This document shows, piece by piece, positions 8,251 through 16,341 of a stretch of 35,274 bases of DNA; position 1 is the stretch's first letter, and each line of letters opens with the position of its first letter. The position numbers and the translations under genes were made by a program. Under the pieces are notes generated by a model. The model ran no database searches. It saw nothing but the letters and a program-made list of their open reading frames with translations, and was not told the DNA's origin. Origin of the DNA: JBEKHI01 sp050012355 (GTDB lineage Bacteria > Actinomycetota > Actinomycetes > Streptosporangiales > Streptosporangiaceae); NCBI GenBank assembly GCA_050012355.1, contig JBEKHI010000028.1, forward strand, positions 1 through 35,274, written 5' to 3'.

Positions 8251-8336
8251 CATCTTCTCCCGGGTTCGTGCACCCGCCTGACCGGATATATCCGCATAAC
8301 ACGGCCGCGTAAAGTGCCTTAACCCGGGAGAAGATG
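8251..8336. repeat. 86-bp element with perfect 16-bp inverted ends
   Basis: CATCTTCTCCCGGGTT at 8251-8266 is perfectly complementary to AACCCGGGAGAAGATG at 8321-8336. The 54-bp interior is A+T richer than its surroundings and holds a 12-bp palindrome, CGGATATATCCG (8283-8294). It lies between the convergent ends of the DUF2254 and TetR genes. A 14-bp direct repeat (GACCGCGTCGGCCC at 8172-8185 and 8195-8208) precedes it. It could be a small mobile (MITE-like) remnant or a bidirectional terminator with a structured loop. No target-site duplication is evident. Confidence 0.75.
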
Positions 8337-8386
8337 CCTCCGGGCCTCCTCGGGGCGCGGGGGCGGGGGCGGTGGGGTCGCTGCGG

Positions 8387-9007
8387 CTAGTCGGGGCGCA
8401 TACCGCGTAGCGCGACCTCGAGTGCGAGGGAGCCGAGCGACTTGGCGCCGGGCGGCAGGCCGAAGGCCACCTGGCGTCGCGCGGTGAACAGCACCGAGTA
8501 CAAGACGATGACCGCGAACGCCTCGGCCGGTTCGTCAGTGCGGACCTCGCCACGCCGCTGTCCCTCGGCCATAACGGCGGTAGTGGCGGCCACCGGCGGC
8601 ACCGCATCATCCCCGAGTACGGCGCTCAGCCGGCCTGGATGGCTCGTCACGTAGGAGATCATCTGCGTGCGCAACGGGGCGGAGTCTGTTAGGGCGAGCG
8701 CCGCGACCCGCATCGCGGCGAATCCGTCGGCGAGTACCGTCGCGGTGTCCCGCCCGGCCTCCAGGCCCTCGGCCAGCGCGGCCGCGTAGGCCCGGCAGAC
8801 ATCGGCCGCCGCCACCAGCAGCACGTCTTCCTTGGCCGGGAAGTAGTGGAAGAAAGTTCCCCAGGACACGTCGGCCGCCGCGACGATGTCCTCTACCCGC
8901 GCATCGGTCACCCCGACCCGCGCGTACTCGGCCAGCGCTGCCTCATATAGCCGCTGCCGGGTGGCCTGCGCGCGTCGCTGTCGTGGCCGCGGAACCGGAT
9001 AATTCAC
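8387..9007 (-). CDS. TetR-family transcriptional regulator
   Basis: This 206-residue repressor-type protein has an N-terminal TetR helix-turn-helix (RQRLYEAALAEYARVGVTDARVEDIVAAADVSWGTFFHYFPAKEDVLL, about 17-65) and an alpha-helical ligand domain without recognisable ligand residues. The start is GTG at 9007. It is transcribed away from the two ABC exporter genes across an 87-bp shared promoter region. By the usual logic of this arrangement it should repress itself and the exporter and respond to an exported compound. The stop at 8387 faces the DUF2254 gene across 218 bp that contain the 86-bp inverted-repeat element. Confidence 0.93.
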   Translation of the reverse strand: MNYPVPRPRQRRAQATRQRLYEAALAEYARVGVTDARVEDIVAAADVSWGTFFHYFPAKEDVLLVAAADVCRAYAAALAEGLEAGRDTATVLADGFAAMRVAALALTDSAPLRTQMISYVTSHPGRLSAVLGDDAVPPVAATTAVMAEGQRRGEVRTDEPAEAFAVIVLYSVLFTARRQVAFGLPPGAKSLGSLALEVALRGMRPD

Positions 9008-9052
9008 TTTCCATCCAGTGACAACCGCCGTTAGTCTGCATAACAGCCAATA

Positions 9053-9083
9053 CTAAACACAATACTGATTCGTATCAATTTCT
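9053..9083. promoter_or_regulatory. Candidate TetR operator and exporter promoter
   Basis: The divergent region between the TetR gene and the ABC exporter genes is A+T rich in an otherwise GC-rich window. It contains interleaved imperfect inverted repeats (ATAC-N6-GTAT and TGAT-N4-ATCA within AATACTGATTCGTATCAATT) and AATACT twice, at about 9049 and 9061. Location and partial symmetry suit a TetR operator. A GGGGAG ribosome site at 9084-9089 follows. The exact operator boundary is uncertain. Confidence 0.4.
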
Positions 9084-9094
9084 GGGGAGCTAGG

Positions 9095-10915
9095 GTGAGC
9101 ACTCGGATACGGGTGGTGCGGCTGTTGTGGGAGACGAGCCGTTCGCTCGCGGTCATGCTCGGTGTGTACGTGCTGCTCGACGGGGCGCTGCCAGTGGTGG
9201 CGCTGGTGGCACTCGGCCATGCGGTGGGGAAGATACCGGCGGCGATCACCGACGGGCTCGGCTCGGCCGACGGCCGGGCGCTGCTGCTGGCGCTCGGGAT
9301 CGGCGTCGGTACCTACTGCCTGTCTTTGCTGCGCAGCCCGGCCGAGTCCTTGCTGGCCGCGTACTGCGAGGCCGTGATGAGCACCGGGACCCAGCAGCGG
9401 CTGGCCCGCGCGGTGTGCGAGCCCGCCGGGATCGAGCATCTGGAGGATCCCGCGGTACTCGACCGGCTCGCCTCCGCCAGCGGGGAACTCGCCACGTCGC
9501 GCCCCGCCGACGCGCCGTTCACGCTCGCGAGCGCGCTCGGCGACCGGCTCAGCGGCGTGTTCGCGTGCGTGGTACTCGCGTCGTTTCGATGGTGGGTCGG
9601 CCTGTTTTTCCTGGCTGGATGGCTGCTGATCCGGCCTCCCATGCTCAAGCTGCTCACCGAACGCGCCGTCCTCGCCCGCCGGGCGGTACCGAAGCTGCGG
9701 CACAGCTGGTGGTACCTGGGCGCGAGTTACCGGCCGGCGTTCGCCAAGGAACTGCGGATGTTCGGCCTCGGCGACTGGCTGCTCGGTCGGCACACGACGA
9801 TGTGGCTGGCCGGGATGGCGGAGCCGTGGCGGCACATGTGGCGGCTGCGGCGCCGGGTGTTTGGCTTCGCGCTCGCGGTGGTCGCCATGTACGCGGTGGG
9901 AGCGGGTGCGCTCGCGCTGGCGGCTTACCATCACGAAATCGGGGTCGGCACTCTCGCGGTCATGCTGCCTATGCTCCCGACCACCATGCAGGCCGGCGGC
10001 CTCTCGGCGTCCGACGTCACGCTGGAGCAGATGCTCGCGGCCGTCCCCGATCTCGACGGGGTGCTGACCGGCCTGGTGCCGGCCCGGTCGCTTGAGGCAG
10101 GTGCTGTATCCCGCCGGCCAGTCGGCCCCGACCGACCTCCCGTGCCCGCCACCGGGCAGACGATCCGTTTCGAGGACGTGAGCTACACGTACCCGACGGG
10201 GGATGCCCCGGTGCTCGACGGGCTCGACCTGGAATTGTCGGCCGGGGAGTCGCTCGCGATTGTCGGCGTGAACGGCGCGGGCAAGACCACTCTCGTCACG
10301 CTGCTCGCCCGGCTGCGCGACCCCACGCACGGACGGATCACCGTCGACGGCACGGACCTGTGCGACCTCGACGCCCGCGCGTGGCAGCGGGGGGTCGCGG
10401 TCGTCTACCAGGACTACACCAAGTACCCGCTGACCGCGCGGGAGAACGTCGGGCTCCGGGATCTGGGCACCACGATCGACCCGGAGGATCTCGAGGCGGC
10501 GGCCGGACAGGCCGGCGCCCTCGACGTGATCGCCAAGCTGCCCGCGGGATGGGACACCATCTGCGTGCCCGGGTATGCCGGCGGCACCGACCTGTCCGGC
10601 GGCCAGTGGCAGCGACTCGCGCTGGCCCGGGCGCTGTACGCCGTCGAGAAGGGAGCACGGGTGCTGGTGCTCGACGAACCGACCGCTCAGCTCGACATCC
10701 GCGCCGAGGCCGCGTTCTACGAACGGTTCCTGGACATCACCCGGGGGCTGACCACCGTGGTGATCTCGCACCGGTTCGCGACCGTGCGCCGGGCGAACCG
10801 GATCGCCGTGCTGGACAACGGGAAGATCACCGAGCTCGGCAGCCACGATCAGCTGATAACAGCAAGAGGAACCTATGCCGAGCTGTTCGAACTGCAGGCA
10901 GCGAGGTTCGCGTGA
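9095..10915 (+). CDS. ABC exporter half-transporter (membrane domain + ATPase), first subunit
   Basis: The 606-residue fused permease-ATPase has about six transmembrane helices in residues 15-290. Its nucleotide-binding domain has Walker A GVNGAGKTT (about 391-399), Q-loop 'VVYQDYTKYP', signature LSGGQWQRLALARAL (about 499), Walker B VLVLDEPTAQLD (about 523-534) and switch histidine VISHRF. The GTG start at 9095 follows GGGGAG with good spacing. Its stop overlaps the GTG of the next exporter gene, so the two probably form a heterodimer. Both ATPase sites look complete, unlike exporters with one degenerate site. The 'QDYTKYPLTARENVG' style is common in actinomycete exporters near peptide natural products, but no precursor peptide is visible here. 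The substrate is unknown; a role in efflux of a TetR-sensed compound is inferred. Confidence 0.9.
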   Translation: MSTRIRVVRLLWETSRSLAVMLGVYVLLDGALPVVALVALGHAVGKIPAAITDGLGSADGRALLLALGIGVGTYCLSLLRSPAESLLAAYCEAVMSTGTQQRLARAVCEPAGIEHLEDPAVLDRLASASGELATSRPADAPFTLASALGDRLSGVFACVVLASFRWWVGLFFLAGWLLIRPPMLKLLTERAVLARRAVPKLRHSWWYLGASYRPAFAKELRMFGLGDWLLGRHTTMWLAGMAEPWRHMWRLRRRVFGFALAVVAMYAVGAGALALAAYHHEIGVGTLAVMLPMLPTTMQAGGLSASDVTLEQMLAAVPDLDGVLTGLVPARSLEAGAVSRRPVGPDRPPVPATGQTIRFEDVSYTYPTGDAPVLDGLDLELSAGESLAIVGVNGAGKTTLVTLLARLRDPTHGRITVDGTDLCDLDARAWQRGVAVVYQDYTKYPLTARENVGLRDLGTTIDPEDLEAAAGQAGALDVIAKLPAGWDTICVPGYAGGTDLSGGQWQRLALARALYAVEKGARVLVLDEPTAQLDIRAEAAFYERFLDITRGLTTVVISHRFATVRRANRIAVLDNGKITELGSHDQLITARGTYAELFELQAARFA

Positions 10916-12681
10916 AGAGCCTCCGGCGTCTTAACGTGCTGTACGGCACCGCGTGGCGGGCCGCGCCCGGTCTGATGACCGTGTGCACGCTCACCGCGGT
11001 CGGCTCGTCGTTCCTCATGCTCTGCTACCCGCTCGGGTTCCGCGCGATTGTCGACGGCGCCGCGCGGCACAGCCCGCGCGCCGTGGTGATCGGCGTCGTG
11101 ATCGCGGTGCTGGCCTTCGCTGGATCCTGGGCGCTACAGCTCGCGGGCGCGACGCTGAACTCCAAGCTCACCGACCTGGCGAACCTCCGGCTCAGCGTGC
11201 GGATCGGGGGACTCGCCTCGGCCGCACCGTCACTTGAGCTGTTCGAGCGCCCCGATTACCTGGCCGAGCTAGACGCGCTCCGCGAGCGTCGCCGCACGCT
11301 GGCGGGCGCGACCGCCTCCTCGCTCGGGCTTATCCGCTCGGCCGTGCTGTTCATCGGCATCGCGGTGCTGCTGGCGCTGGTCTGGCCGCCGCTGATCGCC
11401 GTGCCGGTACTGGCGATCGCTCCCGCGCTCGCCGACCGCTATGGCGCCAGGCTGACCAAGCGATCCGATGACGAGATCGCGGATGTGCGGCGGCTGACCG
11501 GCGCGTTGTTCACGCTGGCGTCGACCGCGGGACCGGCGCGTGAACTGCGGACATTCGGCATCACCGGCGCATTGCTTGACCGGCACGCCGCGGCCGGCGA
11601 CGAGATGAACACCGCGTCGCTGCGGGCGGCGACGCGGGCCGCGTTGTGCGAGGCGGCCGGCTGGATCGTTTACGCCGCTGGGTTCGGCGCCGCGATCGTG
11701 CTGCTGGTGCTGCGCGCTGCCCACGGTCATGTCTCCACCGGCTCGGTGGTTGAGGTGGTCAGCCTGCTGCGCCGCGCCCAGCGACAGGTCACCGGCGCGA
11801 GCAACACGGCGGGCTCGTTCGCCATTGCCTCGTCGACCGCGGACCGGCTGCTGTGGCTGGAGGACTATGTCACCGCCGCGCCCAGCGATGCGACACCGCC
11901 AGCCCAGATGACCGAGGGCATCCGGCTCGAGGACGTCGGCTTCGGCTATCCAGGTCAGGACACCGCCGTGCTGAGCGACGTCAACCTCACGCTGCCCGCC
12001 GGCTGCGCCGTCGCCATCGTCGGGCCGAACGGCGCGGGCAAGTCCACCCTGATCAAGCTGCTCACCGGCATGTACCAGCCCACTCAGGGCCGCATCACCG
12101 TGGACGGCGCTGCCATATCTGGTGGGGCTAGTACGGGTTCGGCCGCCTGGCGGGCCGCCACCACCGGAGCGTTCCAGGACCACGCGCGGTTCGCGATGTC
12201 GGTGGGCGACGGGGTCGGAGCGGGCGACCTGCCCCGCATCGACGACCACGACGGCATACGCGACGCGATCACCTGGGCGGGCGTCCCGCAGTTCGCCGAA
12301 GACCTCGACGTGCTGCTCGGCGCGTACATCGGGGGCCGCGCGGACCTCTCCGGCGGGCAGTGGCAGCGGCTCGCGCTGGCTCGCGGGCTGATGCGGGCCG
12401 CGCCGCTGCTCGTGGTGCTTGACGAACCGACCGCGTCGGTGGACGCGCGGGGCGAGGCCGAGCTATTCACCAGGTACGCCGACGCGGCGAAACGACTCGG
12501 CGAGACCGTCGGGACCGTGACCGTCCTGGTGTCGCACCGGTTCTCCACCGTGCACATGGCCGACATGATCGTCGTCGTCGACGAGGGCCGCGTCACCGAG
12601 ATCGGCAGCCACGACGAGCTGATGGCCGCCCAAGGCAGCTACGCCGAGCTGTTCACGATGCAGGCCGCCGCCTATCGGTAA
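10912..12681 (+). CDS. ABC exporter half-transporter (membrane domain + ATPase), second subunit
   Basis: This is a 589-residue partner of the preceding exporter gene. The GTG start at 10912 overlaps its stop (GTGA). The long reading beginning at 10360 is an out-of-frame shadow of the first subunit plus the real gene. Membrane helices fall in residues 15-290. The ATPase has Walker A GPNGAGKST (about 372-380), Q-loop 'GAFQDHARF', signature LSGGQWQRLALARGL (about 478), Walker B VVLDEPTASVD (about 502-512) and VSHRF. All catalytic elements are present. Its last 29 bp overlap, tail to tail, the end of the NCS1 permease gene on the other strand, leaving no room for a conventional terminator between them. 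Confidence 0.9.
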   Translation: MKSLRRLNVLYGTAWRAAPGLMTVCTLTAVGSSFLMLCYPLGFRAIVDGAARHSPRAVVIGVVIAVLAFAGSWALQLAGATLNSKLTDLANLRLSVRIGGLASAAPSLELFERPDYLAELDALRERRRTLAGATASSLGLIRSAVLFIGIAVLLALVWPPLIAVPVLAIAPALADRYGARLTKRSDDEIADVRRLTGALFTLASTAGPARELRTFGITGALLDRHAAAGDEMNTASLRAATRAALCEAAGWIVYAAGFGAAIVLLVLRAAHGHVSTGSVVEVVSLLRRAQRQVTGASNTAGSFAIASSTADRLLWLEDYVTAAPSDATPPAQMTEGIRLEDVGFGYPGQDTAVLSDVNLTLPAGCAVAIVGPNGAGKSTLIKLLTGMYQPTQGRITVDGAAISGGASTGSAAWRAATTGAFQDHARFAMSVGDGVGAGDLPRIDDHDGIRDAITWAGVPQFAEDLDVLLGAYIGGRADLSGGQWQRLALARGLMRAAPLLVVLDEPTASVDARGEAELFTRYADAAKRLGETVGTVTVLVSHRFSTVHMADMIVVVDEGRVTEIGSHDELMAAQGSYAELFTMQAAAYR

Positions 12682-14176
12682 CCAGGCTGAGCACTAGGTA
12701 CACGACAAACCCGGTAGCGAGGCCGATTACCCAGCTGTAGGAGTAGAGCGGTTTGAGGGCTGGGATCACGCCGTTTTGCGGAAATGGGCCAGAGCCTGGT
12801 GCGGACCATGCCCCGCCTACGGCGAGCACCGCTCCGGCGAGGGTGGCGACCACCGCGCGCCAGTTCCAGCCCGCCGCGAACCAGTACGGGCCGCCGCGGG
12901 TGTACAGGCCGGGCAGCGAAAGCCGGGTGCGGTCGAGCACCCAGTAGCCCGCGATGAGCACGCCCGCGATGGTGCCGAGCACGCCGCCGTAGAAGTCCAG
13001 CCATACGTAGATGTACAGGTGCGGGTCGGACACCAGCCGCCACGGCTGCACGATGACGCCGAGGATCCCGGTGATGAGGCCGCCGGTCCGGAAGCTGATC
13101 ACCCGGGGCGCGGTGTTGGAGAAGTCGTAGGACGGCGAGACCACGTTGGCCGCGACGTTCACCGACATCGTGGCGAGAATGACCATGATCAAGCCGATCA
13201 CGACCACCGTGGCCGAGGAGAACTTCGTGGTCAGCGTCACCGGATCCCAGATTTGCACGTGATATACGACCTCGGTGCCCGAGGTGACCAGGATCGACAC
13301 GATGGAGATGTAAGCCATCGTGGTGGGCAGCCCGAGGAGCTGGCCGATCGTTTGCTGGCGCTGGCCGCGGCTGAACCTGGTGAAGTCCGGCATGTTCAGC
13401 GACAGGGTGGCCCAGAACGCGATCATCCCCATCAGCGACGGCCAGAACACCGGCCAGAACTTCGACCCCCAGCCAAGCGTGCCTGGCTGGTGCAGCATCG
13501 GGCCGATGCCGCCGGCCTTGACCAGGATCCAGATCAGTAGCGCCGTGAACGCGACCGTGACCAGCGGCGCCGCCCAGTTCTCGAACCTGCGCAGTGCGTC
13601 AATGCCGCGCCAGATCAGCGTCATCTGGACCAGCCAGAACGCGGCGAACGACACCCACATCGTCCAGTGCTGACCACCGAACATGGCCGCGTTCGTCCAC
13701 CCGTTGCCCGCAAGCCGGCCGACGATCACGTAGATGGCCTGGCCGCCGATCCAGGTCTGGATGCCGAACCACCCGCACGCGACGAACGCGCGCAGCAGCG
13801 CCGCCAGGTTCGCGCCGCGCACCCCGTAGAACGCGCGGGAGAGGACAGGGAAGGGGATGCCGTACTTCGTTCCCGCGTGGCTGTTGAGCAGCATGGGGAC
13901 GAGAATGAGCAGGTTGGCGATCGTGATCGTGAGAAACGCCTGCAGCCAGTTCATGCCGAGCACGATGAGCCCGCTGGCCAGCAGATAGGACGGGATGTTA
14001 TGCGCCATGCCCATCCACAGGGCCGTGTAGTTGTACGTCGTCCAGGTGCGTTTCGCGATCGGCACCGGGGCTAGCTCTGGGTTCGAGTAAGGACCGGTGA
14101 CCGGTTCGGCGAGGTCGACCCGGCCGTCCTCGTGCGTGACCTGAGCCGGTGTTGCCTGGGTGGCTGGTGCTGACAT
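12653..14176 (-). CDS. NCS1-family nucleobase:cation symporter
   Basis: This 507-residue, 12-helix permease belongs to the cytosine/uracil/allantoin/hydantoin (NCS1) family. Diagnostic stretches include PVPIAKRTWTTYNYTALWMG near the N-terminus, GMNWLQAFLTITIANLLILVPM, GTKYGIPFPVLSRAFYGVRGAN, 'FGIQTWIGGQAIY' and 'MPDFTRFSRGQ'. The ATG at 14176 (MSAPATQATPAQ) is preferred. A reading from 14266 would run through the A+T-rich promoter region. It likely imports the pyrimidine or hydantoin that the operon at 4438-6680 degrades. Support is the shared 11-bp element upstream, not adjacency. Exact substrate is not determinable by eye. Confidence 0.92.
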   Translation of the reverse strand: MSAPATQATPAQVTHEDGRVDLAEPVTGPYSNPELAPVPIAKRTWTTYNYTALWMGMAHNIPSYLLASGLIVLGMNWLQAFLTITIANLLILVPMLLNSHAGTKYGIPFPVLSRAFYGVRGANLAALLRAFVACGWFGIQTWIGGQAIYVIVGRLAGNGWTNAAMFGGQHWTMWVSFAAFWLVQMTLIWRGIDALRRFENWAAPLVTVAFTALLIWILVKAGGIGPMLHQPGTLGWGSKFWPVFWPSLMGMIAFWATLSLNMPDFTRFSRGQRQQTIGQLLGLPTTMAYISIVSILVTSGTEVVYHVQIWDPVTLTTKFSSATVVVIGLIMVILATMSVNVAANVVSPSYDFSNTAPRVISFRTGGLITGILGVIVQPWRLVSDPHLYIYVWLDFYGGVLGTIAGVLIAGYWVLDRTRLSLPGLYTRGGPYWFAAGWNWRAVVATLAGAVLAVGGAWSAPGSGPFPQNGVIPALKPLYSYSWVIGLATGFVVYLVLSLVTDRRRPAS

Positions 14177-14194
14177 GCCCTCAGTGTCAGTTCG

Positions 14195-14236
14195 CTTTGT
14201 AACGACTACGCAAAATCCCAGTTTCTCTGTGTTATA
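14195..14236. promoter_or_regulatory. Promoter region of NCS1 permease with shared CTTTGTAACGA element
   Basis: On the minus strand a TATAAC -10-like hexamer (14236-14231) precedes TCGTTACAAAG (14205-14195), the same 11-mer found before the nitrilase-type gene. The element would lie just downstream of a start point near 14225, a usual position for a repressor site. The adjacent ATTTTGCGTAG (14216-14206, minus strand) resembles ATTTTGCTACG near the first copy. The -10 call is weak because no clear -35 is visible. Confidence 0.45.
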
Positions 14237-14258
14237 TGACAGCGACAGCGCGCTCCGA

Positions 14259-15101
14259 TTAGCCAATCCGCTGTTCCGCGAGGTCGAGCCAGTGCCCGAG
14301 ATGCTCGTCGTCGTAATGCCGGATGACCCAGTCGGTCATACGCAGGCTCATGTGCGCCCAGGCGGGCTCGAGCACCTCGGGCGGGAACTCGTCGAGGATC
14401 CGGTCCAGCCGCTGGGTGACCTCCAGTGCCGGCGGCAGCGCGTGCAGGCCGAACCTGAGCGTCACGAGGTCAAAACGCCGATCGCCTCGTCCCGGGCCGT
14501 CCCAGTCGACGACCCCGGTGATGCGGTCGCCCTCGACGAGCAGGTTCTGCGGGGTGAAGTCACAGTGCACGACGTCGTCGCCGGCTAGATGGTCCGGATA
14601 CCGGGAGCCGACGTACGTTACCCAGCGCTCCACCCGCCGCGTGCGGTCGTTGCGGGACCGTGGCGGTTCGTGCAGGCAGAAGCCGGGGCCGTCGCTGGTC
14701 AGGTACAGCCGCACCGGCGGAGTATCGGCGGGCGCGGCGGCCGCCTGCGATTCGTTCAGCGCCAGCGCCGCATCAAGCAGTTCCGGCGTCATCTCCTGTA
14801 CCGGCGACCCGGGCAGCAGTTCCCAGACCAGGACGACGGTGCCGCCGACCGTTGCCGTGAACTCGAGGCGCGGCACCGGATACCCGGTCCGGCGGAGCTC
14901 TTCCACCACGGCAAGGAAACCGTCCGGGAGCCCGGAAGCCGGGCGCTGGGTCAGCACCGACCGGTGGCCGTCCGGCCAGCGCACGTAAGCGGCACCGACC
15001 TCGCCGCCGGAACAGTACTCCTCGAATCGCAATCCGGCGTCAAGCGCCGCGGTCAGCCGCTCCGCGTCCAGCCGCTCGACCCGTTCCCATGTCCCTGTCA
15101 C
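14259..15101 (-). CDS. Aminoglycoside-phosphotransferase-like (APH) kinase family protein
   Basis: This 280-residue protein has an APH-type kinase fold. The catalytic loop VVHCDFTPQNLL has H179, D181 and N186, and the metal-binding VVDWDGPGRGD has D199. The N-terminal lobe is less conserved. The family phosphorylates antibiotics, sugars, choline or amino-acid derivatives, and the substrate here is unknown. GTG at 15101 is chosen because the sequence becomes kinase-like there (VTGTWERVERLDAERLTAAL) and a plus-strand gene starts only 16 bp away. The same reading frame remains open upstream without a stop all the way through the SDR gene (see the finding on the missing SDR stop), so an N-terminally fused form cannot be excluded. 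It ends 82 bp before the NCS1 permease on the same strand. Confidence 0.85.
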   Translation of the reverse strand: MTGTWERVERLDAERLTAALDAGLRFEEYCSGGEVGAAYVRWPDGHRSVLTQRPASGLPDGFLAVVEELRRTGYPVPRLEFTATVGGTVVLVWELLPGSPVQEMTPELLDAALALNESQAAAAPADTPPVRLYLTSDGPGFCLHEPPRSRNDRTRRVERWVTYVGSRYPDHLAGDDVVHCDFTPQNLLVEGDRITGVVDWDGPGRGDRRFDLVTLRFGLHALPPALEVTQRLDRILDEFPPEVLEPAWAHMSLRMTDWVIRHYDDEHLGHWLDLAEQRIG

Positions 15102-15117
15102 GTTACGATCATCTCTC

Positions 15118-15534
15118 GTGAAGATCGATACCGCTGTAACCGTGCGGCGCGGTGCCGTCGCCCTGTCCGCCGCGCGCGTCGCCCTAGGCGTGACCGCCCT
15201 AGCCTTCCCCGCGACCGTGGCCCGCCCGTGGGTGGGGGCGGCGGGCGACGGCCTAGCGGGCAAGGTGCTCGGCCGCGCGCTCGGAGCACGTGACCTAGCC
15301 CTCGGCCTCGGCGCGCTCGCCGCGCTTCGCGATGGCCCGGCCCGGGGGTGGCTGGCGGCTGGCGCGTTGTCCGACGCCCTCGACGCGGCGACCAGCGCGG
15401 CCTCGTGGTCGGAACTGCCGCGGGTGACCCGCTGGCTGGTGGCCGGCTCAGCCAGCGGGGCCGCGCTAACCGGCGCGGTCGGCGCGATCGCGGGCGGCCA
15501 TCCAGCCACTCTTAACCAGGGCAGCACTCCATAA
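15118..15534 (+). CDS. Small hydrophobic membrane protein, unknown function
   Basis: The 138-residue product has alternating hydrophobic stretches (GAVALSAARVALGVTALAFPATVA; ARDLALGLGALAAL; RGWLAAGALSDALDAATSAAS; RWLVAGSASGAALTGAVGAIAGG) that suggest four short membrane helices. Third positions are strongly G/C, which supports coding on this strand rather than the antisense frame. GTG at 15118 has no ribosome site, but TACGAT at 15104-15109 is a plausible -10 for a leaderless message. It diverges from the APH-like gene across 16 bp, and its 3' end overlaps the expected end of the SDR gene. I do not recognise the family. Confidence 0.72.
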   Translation: MKIDTAVTVRRGAVALSAARVALGVTALAFPATVARPWVGAAGDGLAGKVLGRALGARDLALGLGALAALRDGPARGWLAAGALSDALDAATSAASWSELPRVTRWLVAGSASGAALTGAVGAIAGGHPATLNQGSTP

Positions 15535-16262
15535 CCGCCGGGGCCCCACTGGTAGCCCCACAGCATCCCGTTAGGCCCGTCGTCGGGCACGGTGGCCAGG
15601 TACACGCTCACCTCGGCTCCCTCCGCCGGAGTCCTGAACCCTCGATTCCCGTTGAGATCCGTCGCCGTGTAGCCGGGATTGGCGGCGTTGACCTTGATGG
15701 CCGTGTCCGCCAGTTCACGTGCGTACATCGCGGTGACCATGTTCAGCGCGGTCTTCGACGATGTGTACGGCAGGGATGGCGGCATCCCCGCCATCGGGCT
15801 ATCTGGGCTGGTCTGCAGCCCGATCGAGCCCACCTCGCTGGACACGTTCACGATCCGCCCGGCCGCCGACTGGCGCAGCAGCGGCAGGAACGCGTTCGTA
15901 ACCGCGATCACGCCGAACACGTTGGTCTCGTACACCTCGCGCATGACCTCAAGCGGCGTCCCGCTCGGCAGCGCCCGGCTAGTGCCGGTAATCCCCGAGT
16001 TGTTCACCAGGATGTCGAGTCGGCCGTACTCCGCTTCCGTCCATTCAGCCGCTTTCCGTACGATTTCCCCGCTAACAACATCCAGTTCGACAAAACGGGC
16101 GTTAGCGCCTTCCTCGCGCAACACCTTCTCCGCCGCGTGGCCCCGAGCCTGGTCGCGCGAGCCCACCAGCACCGTCACCCCGGCGGCACCGAGCTGGCGG
16201 GCGGTCTCGAATCCGATTCCCTTGTTAGCGCCCGTGATCAGGGCGATCTTCGTCGTCGTCAT
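15512..16262 (-). CDS. Short-chain dehydrogenase/reductase (SDR); stop codon shifted out of frame
   Basis: This is a classical NAD(P)-dependent SDR. TGANKGIG is at 10-17, NNSG at 87-90, the catalytic serine at 141/142, and Y166-x3-K170 (PYTSSK). ATG at 16262 gives MTTTKIALITG. The homologous part ends at residue 249 (GPGGYGVLPW), a normal SDR length. Directly after this tryptophan the DNA reads TTAAG. A TAA lies one base out of frame (15514-15512), while the true frame reads TTA and stays open through the APH-like gene to 14259. The end given here is the presumed ancestral stop. A -10-like TAGCGT lies 7 nt before the ATG. The divergent XRE regulator across 79 bp probably controls it. Confidence 0.87.
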
Positions 16263-16341
16263 GCCGGTCACGCTAGGAGGCGGCTGGCCGGGGCGGGAGA
16301 GACCGGCTGAGCCTAGGATCGCCAGTACTATCCAAGAAGAC

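Noticed and set aside
9053..10846. 597-codon minus-strand open frame antisense to the first ABC exporter gene
   Set aside because: The translation is Arg/Gly/His/Pro-rich with no domain, while the plus strand has a complete ABC exporter. It is a GC-bias shadow.
10360..10911. N-terminal extension of the second ABC exporter
   Set aside because: It is out of frame with and overlaps the well-supported first subunit; the coupled GTG at 10912 explains the start.
9095..12681. Exporter pair as part of a peptide natural product cluster
   Set aside because: The ATPase style is reminiscent, but no precursor peptide or modifying enzyme gene was found on either side.
14259..15101. APH-like protein as an aminoglycoside resistance gene
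   Set aside because: Only the generic kinase loop is present; the family has many non-resistance substrates and there is no mobile context.
15679..16341. N-terminal extension of the XRE regulator
   Set aside because: It is antisense to the SDR catalytic domain; the HTH begins right after the ATG at 16342.
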